From Sambucus nigra (taxonomy: Eukaryota; Streptophyta; Magnoliopsida; Dipsacales; Adoxaceae): 64,000 nucleotides of DNA. Shown piece by piece: positions 55,711 to 64,000 of the stretch (positions within the stretch are counted from its first letter, which is position 1; the number at the start of each line of letters is the position of its first letter). The position numbers and the translations under genes are program-made. The notes under the pieces are model-generated. The model was not told the origin of the DNA. It did no database searches and worked only from the letters and a program-made list of their open reading frames with translations. Location of the stretch: the NCBI GenBank assembly GCA_949130495.1, contig OX422217.1, forward strand, positions 577,574,606 to 577,638,605. Reading direction: 5' to 3'.

Positions 55711-57318
55711 ATGGGATATCCAAAATACAAAGAGTGGATGGTTGAGAGAAATAGAATGGGGGATGTGTTTCGCAGAGGTGCTAATGAATTTACGAAATAC
55801 GCAAATATATGTCATAATGATGAAGAGTTTCCATGTACGTGTGTTAGGTGTAAGAATGGTAAGGTATTTGAGTGGAAAACAGTTGAACTACATTTTTTAA
55901 GATGGGGTATGCAAGATATTTATCGATTTTGGATTTTTCACGATGAATTAAAAGTTCCTTTTGTCCTTGAACAACCTTCAACAAGTAGGATAGATGTAGA
56001 AGGGGATGATGTTGATCATAATATGTTAGAGGATTTAGTTAATGATGCATATGAAGTTTATGAAGCAGAGGAGAATGTGGTTACTGATGATGTACAAGGT
56101 TCAAGTTCTCAGGAAGATATCGCAATAAACCTTGATGATGACTATCAAAGTTTAAAATTTAAGGCAACCCAAATGTTATACTCTGGTTGTGAGAAAGATC
56201 AAACAACTTTACATGCCATGGTTGGTTTGCACAGTTTTAAGACGCAATATGATTTGTCTGGCAATAGCATGATAGGAATTATGAATTAGGGGAAGGTCTT
56301 ACTACCCAAGGAGAATACGCTTCCAAATAACTATCCTGTTATGAAGAACAATTTGAAAGGTTGGTAATGAAGTATATATCGATTCATTCTTGTGTGTATG
56401 AATGCATACTATACCGAAGGGAGTATGAAAATCTCGATCGTTGTCTGGTATGCGATGAACCTAGATATGTCCAATCTACTGGTAAGGAAGGCACAAGCTC
56501 AAAAGTGCTTCAAAAAGTTTTGAAATATTTTCCCGTTGGGCCTAGATTAAAGCAATTTTTCACAGTACCATGGATAGCGTAGGGAATGACTTGGCATGCT
56601 AGGGCAGAAGTAGGGGTAATCTCATGCGTCATCCTATTGATTCTGTAGCTTGGGGGAGGATGAATTATGAGTATCCCGATTTTGCTCGAGAACAGCGAAA
56701 AATTCGTTTGGCTATATCAACAGATGGTTTCAATCCATTTAGAAATCTAAGCACCAATCAGAGTGTATGGCCAGTGATCATAGCCCCACTCAACCTCCCT
56801 CCTTCACGGCACAAGAGTAGAAAAGTATCGATTGAACGGTTACATATTTAGAGCAAAAAGTGTACGGAGAAAGTATAAATGTAAAGAACTCGGGCATTTC
56901 ATACAAGGCTCTTACTTTCTTTCGAGAGAGCACAACAGATAAAAACCTCGTTGAAGATTAATTGACTTACTATGGTGTTATTCAAAATATATTTGAATTG
57001 GATTATATAAGCTTCAAAGAGGTTGTATTTTACTATGACTGGGTAAGAGTTGAGGATAAAAATGCTTGGAAAGTTGATCCAGGCACCAATTTGATCATGG
57101 TTGACTTATCCAAGTTAAAGAACAACAACCATGTGAGCGGTGAGCCGCAAGTAAAAATTTGCATTTCAAAAGGTCAACCAAGTGTTTTACTCGGAGTATA
57201 TCAACAACGAGTCGTGGTCAACTGTCCTGCGCCAAAGCGTCTAAATAGTAGTGTGGATGACTTGGCTGCTCCTACCGAATATCAATCCATTTTTTATGAT
57301 AACCCAAATTTAAAATAA
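55711..57318 (+). pseudogene. CACTA-II TNP2-like transposase, internally deleted
   Basis: The ATG at 55711 gives MGYPKYKEWMVERNRM, then the Transpos_assoc zinc-binding region (EEFPCTCVRCKN, KTVELHFLRWGM). After acidic linker text it stops at 56287. The TNP2 core (Transposase_21) starts in a second frame: KYISIHSCVYECILYRREYE, NLDRCLVCDEPRY, LKYFPVGPRLKQFF; then a third frame: RHPIDSVAWGRMNYEYPDFA, RLAISTDGFNPFRNLS, WPVIIAPLNLPPS (to about 56815). It jumps to the C-terminal DUF4216 domain (YYGVIQNIFELDYISFKEVV, KDPG-type linker, to 57318). The middle of the transposase, several hundred residues in the family, is deleted, so no catalysis is possible. Confidence 0.88.
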
Positions 57319-57627
57319 TTTTTCAATTTGTAATAAATATTCCAATTTTTACTTTATCAATCCATTTTTAATTCTTTTAATTGATTTGCACTTTATCATT
57401 TTCACTCTTGTGTAATGTGCGTGTGTGTGGGCAGTAGGAATGGGGGTGAGGATGTCTCGGATTTTTAGTAATTATGCATATTATGAGTTAGATTCTATTA
57501 TTTTGAAATTCAGAATTAAGGTGTTAAACAGTAATAATTCATTTGGATTTTTAGTAACTGTACATATTTGCATGTCTTCTTCTAATTCATTTTGATTTGT
57601 ACTAATAACAACATTTTTTTACAGGAA
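57319..57627. other. Spacer between the two CACTA-II genes
   Basis: AT-rich. 57575-57630 (CTTCTAATTCATTTTGATTT onward) matches the minus strand of 59820-59769 in CACTA-I, which anchors the nested-insertion reading. Confidence 0.7.
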
Positions 57628-59199
57628 ATGTCTTCTTCAGGTATTAAGGCGAGGATGATGATGCTGATTATAATGATGTCATCAGGGCTCGGTGGTAGCG
57701 GAGGCGACGAGGTCTCCTCGGCCCCTAGGCTCCCTAAATATGGAAAATTAGGGATGGCCATCGAGAACAAGACGGGGCTATTAGAAAGATCCCTCGAGCT
57801 GGTAAAGACGATCATTGGCCCGGGATACACTAGTTGGAGGGAGGTGCTAAATGAGATCAAGTTAGCAATTTGGGTGGCACTACAGGTAATGTATTTCTAT
57901 TTATATTTATATTTATATGAATATTTATATTTCATTTAATATTAATATTAATATTAATATTTATTCGCAACTAACATTGTATTTGTTGGACAAGAACAAT
58001 TCAGCGTGGATCCAAAATTATGCGATTCCGTCTTGGAGTAGTTGAGGGAGCAACACAAGACGTGGAAGAAAAATATGCGGACCCGGTACTTTGGTAAGAC
58101 CCGAGAGTCCATTATCCGAATGCGTGACTCCGACCCACCGAAGGGGCCGATCTCATTGGCATAATGGCAAAAGTTCATTGACAATGTGACCGGGGAGCAA
58201 AAATTGGCATCTCGCTAATCGAGGAGGGAAAATCGGGTGAAAAAGACGGGCGTGCACTACTCTGGTCAAACGTCTTACACTAAGGTTGATCATAGTATGA
58301 TGGTAAGATTTAAATTTTCTACAATTACATAAATATATTATTCTGCATTATTTTACTTTGCGGGGCCGATACTAATTTTGCATTATTTTATTTCAGGGGA
58401 TGGGGAGTGGCCCTGGGGGTAGGACACATATGCTTGACACTTATGTGGCTATTCAGACGAAGAAGGGGAAGGATAAGGAGGTGTCCCCCAGCGTCGCGAC
58501 CATGATTGTAAGTAATCCGACAGTTTACTTTTTGTTAATTATGTTATAATTTTTTATTTACTTATTTAACTAATCATGTGCTTTTTGTCGTTTCAGGCAA
58601 AGCTTAAGGAAGTGCCTGAGTCGAAGTCTGATGCCGATAAGGAATCTTTTTCCATAGACGCACTCAGCCAAGTGCTTGGCGCTGATCGTAAGGGGAGGAC
58701 AAGGGGGTGAGCTCGCGGGTGGCTAAATCTAGGATCATCAGATTGGAGATGAGCGACATCGGGTTGTCTCGAACGGTGGACTTGAATGACGTGAAGCTAT
58801 CCCATTTGGAGGTGACGGTCCAAGCTATGTTCTCATTCATGAAGCGTTCGTTGGGTGGAAATCGTGAGGGGAAAAGGGAAGGAGAAGGTGGTGGTAGAGG
58901 AGGAGGTGCGGGAGGATAAGGATGTGGACCTCGCTGCTTCATCTCCGAAATGTGCGGACTCTAATGATCCAGTCCCCTATTTGTCTCCCTTCGACTGACC
59001 GATGTTGACACTTGGTTGGCCGAGTGTGTTAATGCGGGACATATTTGATGGCCAGCGGATAGGGCGGGGGTTTAGGGACCCGAGTATCATCTTGGGTATA
59101 CTAGTTCATGGATGTTTCCTTCAAGACATCGAGGCCAAGGAGCTCATCACGCATGTGAAACTCGGGAAGGAGAACTCCCCATTGTGGTTGCGCGAATAA
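57628..59199 (+). pseudogene. CACTA-II Ptta/En-Spm (Transposase_24-like) gene, four exons
   Basis: Exon 1 57628-57885 (MSSSGIKARMMM ... SAPRLPKYGKLGMAIENK ... YTSWREVLNEIKLAIW, GT at 57886). Exon 2 from about 57995 to 58302 (EQFSVDPKLCDSVLE, stop, LREQHKTWKKNMRTRYFGK, two more stops, VHYSGQTSYTKVDHSMM). Exon 3 58396-58506 (GPGGRTHMLDTYVAIQTKKG). Exon 4 from about 58597, with two single-base frameshifts (near 58705 and 58905), ends at WLRE 59199. The exon borders are the same as in the CACTA-I copy. The likely role is DNA binding at subterminal repeats. At least three stops and two frameshifts inactivate it. Confidence 0.8.
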
Positions 59200-59489
59200 T
59201 GCGACACGATGCACATTGCTGGGAGTATTAATTCGTATATCGTGTGGCCTATTCACCTCCTCAGACCTACCCCAGACATGTAGTGACATTATTTGAATTG
59301 AATTGTTTTAAGTTGTTACATTTGAATTATATTTGGATTATATCGTGATGCATATTGTTTTGAATGTATATTTGCATTATCTCTATTTTATTTGGATATA
59401 TGATGTTTGAACAGGTACAACGTTGCTATAACAGGTACAAATATACTGCTGGGCAGTGGCAATGGCCATACTGCCTAGCAAATTTTTTT

Positions 59490-59750
59490 CAATTTTGCAC
59501 AGAATTATCACGGTCATTGACCGTGACAAGTCCGTGACAATTATCCTTTGTCACGGGCTTACCACGATTAATGACCGTGATAATTTTTTAAAGATTGCCA
59601 CGGGTTTGTCACGGTTATTTATCATGACAAAACTTGTCAAGGTCAGAGACCGTGACATGACCATGACAACAAAAGTTATCACCCCCAGAATTGTCACGAT
59701 CATTGACCTTGACAAGTTGGACCTATCATGGTCAATGACCGTGACAATCC
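59490..59750. repeat. CACTA-II right subterminal repeats
   Basis: Copies of the TCACGGTCATTGACCGTGA palindrome (59508 onward) and variants up to about 59748, the mirror image of 51850-52115. Confidence 0.85.
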
Positions 59751-60029
59751 GACAGATTTGGCGTAGTGACATTTTATGTAAAAATTATTGTTATTAGTAC
59801 AAATCCAAATGAATTAGAAGAATTCAAAGAACTAACCATATTATAACAAAACACTAGCAACTTTGAATTAATTCACTAAACTGATCAAGTAAAAATGAAT
59901 TAAAATCATTAAACTGATGTCCAATAATAATAAAACACTAGGATAATACACCCACTAGACATGGAATTTGAATTAATGCTTAAAAATTAAATCTAAATAT
60001 TACATGCAGTAAAATCGCTTTAATCTAGG

Positions 60030-63000
60030 CCCAACGGGAAAATATTTCAAACCTTTTGAGGCACTTTTGAGATTGTGCCTTCCATGATAATAGATTGGAC
60101 ATATCTAGGTTCATTGCATATCAGACACCGATCGAGATTTTCGTACTCCCTTTGATATATTATGAAGTCATACACACAAGCATGAATCGATTTATACTTC
60201 ATTCTCAAACCTTTCAAACTATTCTTCATAACATGATAGCTATTTGGAAGCGTATTCTCCTTGGGTAGCAAGCCCTTCACCCAATTCAAAATTCCTGTCA
60301 TGCTATTTCCAGGCAAACCGTATTGGGTCTTCAAACTATGCAAACCAACCATGGCATGTAAAGTTGCTTGATCTTTTTCATAGCCCGGTTGGGTCGCCTT
60401 AAATTTTAAACTTTGGTAGTCATCATCAAGGTTTATCCCGATATCTTCATGAGCACCGGAACCTTGTACATCGTCAGTGACCTCATTCTCTTCCACTTCA
60501 TGAACTCCATACGCGTCATCAACTAAATCCTCTAAATATTATGATCTACATCGTCCCCTTGTACATCTATCCTACTTGTTGAAGGTTATTGTGGAGGTTG
60601 TGATAACTATTTATTTGTGTTCCTTCGGATATTGGATTTGGAATGTCGTTGCGGTCAAACTTCGTGTATCAAAATTTCTGGAATCACCTACAAAACTTGT
60701 TAAAAATTTAGTATCGTGGCAAATTCGGGTATCAATCTAATTTCAAGAGTTGAAACGATTATCGTGCAAACTTGCAATTTTAATTTTTATTAAAAATCTT
60801 TTTGTGTTTTTAAATTTTTTTAAATGTTTTTTTTATTTTTATATTTAGAAATATTTTTCAAGGGAGAAAACGAAAATTTATGCAACTAACATGACTACGA
60901 AAATTTAAAAAGTAATCTAGTTTAGAATTTATGAGAAGAAACAAGAGGTGGGATTACACTTCGTAGTCAATTTAATTTAATGCCCTAATTATTCAATTGA
61001 ATAGTTCGAAATAATTTTGAATTTAAAATTTAACTCTCGTTACATTCCTAAATTAAATTTTATCTTTTTCAGCAATTAAATCGGGAATACTCACAACATA
61101 AAAAAATTAACTTTCACACTCATTTCAACAAAATATCCACTAAGATTGATTTATTAAAATTTGTATGAATCTCTGAATTGGATACACGGAATTAATATTT
61201 AAATTCAAGAATAATATTTATCTCTAAGTCAAATCCAAAAATCAAATATTAATTTTCAACATTAATTTATTAACTCTCGTTATATAAATTAATGTGTTAT
61301 TTTTCCCAATTTAATTAGCCTAGAACACATCAACAAACAATTATTCAAATAAAATAACTCAACATACGTGTTTCATCCCACCCCTTGAATGGGGTGTTTA
61401 GCAATACATAATCAAAGATTTAGCACAAACACAATTAAAGAATAAGAAATTAAAGAATAATAGAAATAAATACAATACATAATAATTCTTTGTGTCAACT
61501 GTGCATGAACACGCGTCTCAAACTTGTCATAAAAATTCGATTGAATTACAAAACTAACAGCAAAAACTGAACATACAAATTTTTCTAAACCTAAAACTAT
61601 ATTTTTTTCTTTTTTTTTCTAACTATTTTTCTACCATTTTTTCTTTTTTCTTTTTTCTTTTATCTTTTTTTTCCTGTCTCTCACGTTTTCTCTCTGTGTG
61701 TTTTTCTTTTTGCTGATGAGAGTCTCCCTCTTTAATGAGTTGACTTCCCCTTTTTTTTATAAGCCATGATGTTAGGTTTTGGTTGGAGAGATTTTTGGGA
61801 TTTTCTTAGCTAAGTCAAAGTTGAAAGGTGTCTTGGTTTTATGGAGATATGGCAGGTGGTTTTGGTGGATGTTGGGTCCGATTTTAGTGGTATTTGGGGT
61901 TGGTTGTTGCTGGTGGGTATTGGGTCAACTCGGTTAGGGTCGCAACAGGGGTAAGGGCTGAATCGGGTTCGGAGTTGGTTTGTCGCCGAAGGTGGAGGTC
62001 TGGGTATAAACATGGTTTTGAGTTCCGGGTTGGAAAAGGGGGTTGGTGTCGAGTTTTGCTCCGGGCAGGGTTGTGGCCGGATTAAGGTTCGAAAACGGTT
62101 GCCTCGGGTTTGGAGTTCAGTGGGCTGGAGCAGGTGGCTTGGCCGAGGCAGGGGGCGTCGTCGGTTTTGGCCATCGATTTCGCGAGTTGAGGGGAATGGA
62201 AATAAGGGGCTATGGTTTGGGTTTAACAGGTGGGTCTTGGATTATGGGTTAATGGGAAATAAAAATGGTGGTGGTGATGGAGGTTGAGGGTGTCAAGAGT
62301 TTAGTTGGTGTGTTTTAATGGAGGAGAGAGGGAAAAGGGTGGTGGTTTGGAGAAGATGATGGGAGTGGGGGATTGGGTGTGGTGAGTGTGTGTGAGGTTT
62401 GTTTTAGGTGTAGGTTAGGTGTAGAGTTTTATGGTGTGTGTGTTTAATTTGTACCCCTAAAAATTAACACAATCTAAAAAATAAAACTAAAACTAAAATA
62501 AAAAACTTAAAATCTAATAAACGTAAAAAAAACTAACCTCTCAATATAAAAATTAATAGACACTAAATAAAAAAATATAAATAAAAATAAAACTCTATTA
62601 AAACTAAAAAAAGAATATAATCCTAATAAAACTAAAATAAAAAAATTAAAATCTAATAAAACTAGAAAATAAATTTATAAAAAGTAATCCTAATAAAAAT
62701 AAAATAAAGATTAAAAATGAAAAACTAATAAAAATCAAAATCAAAATAAAGAAATAGAAAATTAGAAAATAAATCTTAGAAAATTCTAAAATAATTCCTA
62801 AAAATAAAAACGACACAAATAATTTTTTTTTTAAAATAATAAAGGTACAAACTCAGCACATAACGGGCTCGGGGTATGGACTGGTCTCGGTCTGGTCTAG
62901 GTTAAGGTTCGGGACATCGAAACTCTTCTGGGCAAGCTCAATGTGGACTCAGACTTCGCGGTCTCCTTTGATTTCTTCGATGCAAGCTTTTAACCGCTTT

Positions 63001-63423
63001 TGTGTCGCAATTGACTGGATTTTGCATCATTTAACACTGTGACTGCTGATTGACCTGCAATATAGATAAATACGAACATAAGGCCATTTTTAATTAAAAC
63101 AAGTGACTAAAATGCATCTATTCAGGATTTAAATTAGACACTTTTGGGCGCTTATCAGATTGCTCGGGGACAAAAGTAACTTTTGATTTCCCGTGAAAAG
63201 TCCAAAAATGATAACTAGCTTGCAAATCCCATCCCAACAAATGTAGTTCAACTGTTTTCCACTCAAACACCTTATCATTCTCACACTTAGTAAACGGATA
63301 CGGAAACTCTTCATCATTATGACATCTCTTTGCGTATTTCACAAATTCATTATCACCTCTGCGAAACATATCCCCTAATCTATTTGTCTCACCCATCCAC
63401 TCTTTGTATTTAGGATATTCCAT
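60030..63423 (-). pseudogene. CACTA-I TNP2-like transposase, N-terminal piece split by a solo LTR
   Basis: The ATG at 63423-63421 gives MEYPKYKEWMGETNRLGDMF, CHNDEEFPYPFTKCEN (one zinc-binding Cys is now Phe) and KTVELHLLGWDL, up to FVPEQ at 63163. After the solo LTR the match resumes at 60595 with PSTSRIDVQGDDVDHN, TDDVQGSGAHEDIGINLDDD and KYKSIHACVYDFIIYQREYE up to SKVPQKV and a stop at 60047. The rest of the transposase, including the DUF4216 end still present in CACTA-II, is deleted. Two stops also lie near 60540. Confidence 0.85.
60601..63157 (+). mobile_element. Solo LTR, 2.56 kb, Athila-like, inside CACTA-I TNP2
   Basis: Begins TGATAACTATTTATTTGTG and ends GGGCGCTTATCA; the terminal TGATAA/TTATCA inverted repeat and the CTTATCA end are the form I associate with Athila-type gypsy LTRs. 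GGTTG (60596-60600) and GATTG (63158-63162) flank it, a 4-of-5 target duplication. No gag, pol or primer site inside. Internal G-rich (61850-62400) and A-rich (62450-62850) tracts give short spurious ORFs. Confidence 0.78.
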
Positions 63424-64000
63424 CACAGCTACTCCACACAATCACCTATTATATATAAGAAACTTATATTCGTGGATTAGTATAGACAAAAGTGTGAATA
63501 CTTAGTTCCCATTAGTATAAACAATCACCTATTACTTGTTGTATAAAATTTATAATATGTTTCATTTAATTATGTCTTGTTTATATTCAATTTTTAAATT
63601 TCAAATTCAAATTCAAATTCAATTTATAATATTAATTCCTATTTCCTCCATCTCTTCTAAAGGGTGAGGGTTCCTATCCCATTTAAGACCGCATATTTAT
63701 ATAATATACTTAACATCTCACGCACATTGTTCCAATTTGAGGAAAATTCGGTAGAACGTCCCCATACTTATCCAAGTACACAATGTAGATTTGCAAGTGT
63801 GAGTGTTATTTCAATTGATAATTTAAATAACACTCAACATCGTATCATCTAGTATGTACCCAGAGAACATTAAGATACGACTGTAGAACTTCCTTCATAA
63901 GTAACAAATTTAAGCCACTAATAATATTATTATACAAAAACTATGTAGTCCCAAACTGTCCAAACGGGACAATTCGAGAGATCTCATTACAGGGGTAATG
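63424..64000 (-). other. 5' leader of CACTA-I TNP2
   Basis: Parallels 55195-55700 of CACTA-II in reverse, with the hairpin at about 63787-63840. No gene. The element continues past the window end. Confidence 0.7.

Larger units (their letters stand above)
54062..59768 (+). mobile_element. CACTA-II (En/Spm) transposon, 5.7 kb, nested in CACTA-I
   Basis: Left end CACTACACCAAAATGG, right end TTTGGCGTAGTG; both show the CACTA signature. Flanking trinucleotides are GCA (54059-54061) and ACA (59769-59771), a 3-base duplication with one change. The order is subterminal repeats, GT-rich leader, TNP2 relic, Ptta/En-Spm gene, subterminal repeats. It belongs to the same family as its host element. Confidence 0.88.
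51838..64000 (-). mobile_element. CACTA-I (En/Spm) transposon, minus orientation, runs off the right edge
   Basis: The left terminus reads CACCAAAACTGCCAGATTG, a damaged form of the CACTAC-CCAAA end seen in CACTA-II, followed by the same subterminal repeats. It carries, on the minus strand, a Ptta/En-Spm transposase gene (52455-54061) and an N-terminal TNP2 fragment (63423 to about 60030). Interrupted by CACTA-II (54062-59768) and a solo LTR (60601-63157). Its 5' end lies past 64000. It cannot encode a full transposase. Confidence 0.85.

Noticed and set aside
61894..62287. Gly/Arg/Trp-rich ORFs in three frames
   Set aside because: G-rich tract of the Athila-like solo LTR; composition effect.

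Overview
The window is a stretch of plant nuclear DNA, almost certainly from an angiosperm, made up of transposable elements nested in one another. The evidence is plant-type LTR retrotransposons, En/Spm (CACTA) transposons carrying TNP2 and Ptta/En-Spm transposase genes, a plant tRNA-type SINE, DUF4283 LINE proteins, and AT-rich intergenic DNA with (TA)n tracts. I see no intact host gene, tRNA or rRNA gene, CRISPR array or prokaryotic operon. Every coding region I recognise is a transposon gene or a transposon-carried domain, and all are broken by stops, frameshifts or deletions.

Layout. 1-1574: minus-strand LINE ORF1 relic. 1575-9545: old AT-rich DNA with local duplications, a hAT fragment, three long foldback hairpins, two foldback MITEs set side by side in (TA)n, and a SINE with a 17-base target duplication. 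9546-17106: a Ty1/copia tandem, in which the 3' end of one element abuts a full element sharing its LTR (LTR 10611-11597, gag-pol relic, LTR 16136-17106). 18434-36907: a giant minus-strand Ty3/gypsy element of the Tat/Ogre type. It has a recognisable primer-binding site, gag, protease, RT, archaeal-type RNase H and integrase. Its long 3' region holds two tandem-repeat arrays and two opposite-strand ORF regions (plant mobile domain-like and DUF7745-like), each behind a TATA box. A poly(A)-ended DUF4283 retrocopy sits in its protease-RT region.

36908-46150: a second gypsy family (LTR beginning TGATG, ending CATCA) inserted in the Ogre LTR. LTR, flank and leader recur about 6.8 kb downstream, and a gypsy RT/RNase H relic and a copia-like solo LTR lie between. 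About 46220-51837: a Ty1/copia 5' LTR split by a 3.1-kb solo LTR, then an initiator-Met primer-binding site and a gag relic. The gag is cut by CACTA-I (51838 to beyond the window end, minus strand). CACTA-I is itself split by CACTA-II (54062-59768, plus strand), inserted at the start codon of the homologous gene, and by a 2.56-kb Athila-like solo LTR (60601-63157) inside its TNP2 gene.

The insertion order can be read from the breaks: copia, then CACTA-I, then CACTA-II and the solo LTR independently; and Ogre before the TGATG gypsy element. Family assignments rest on motifs and remembered family consensus. No alignment or database search was run, so percentages and lineage names are deliberately withheld or marked tentative.
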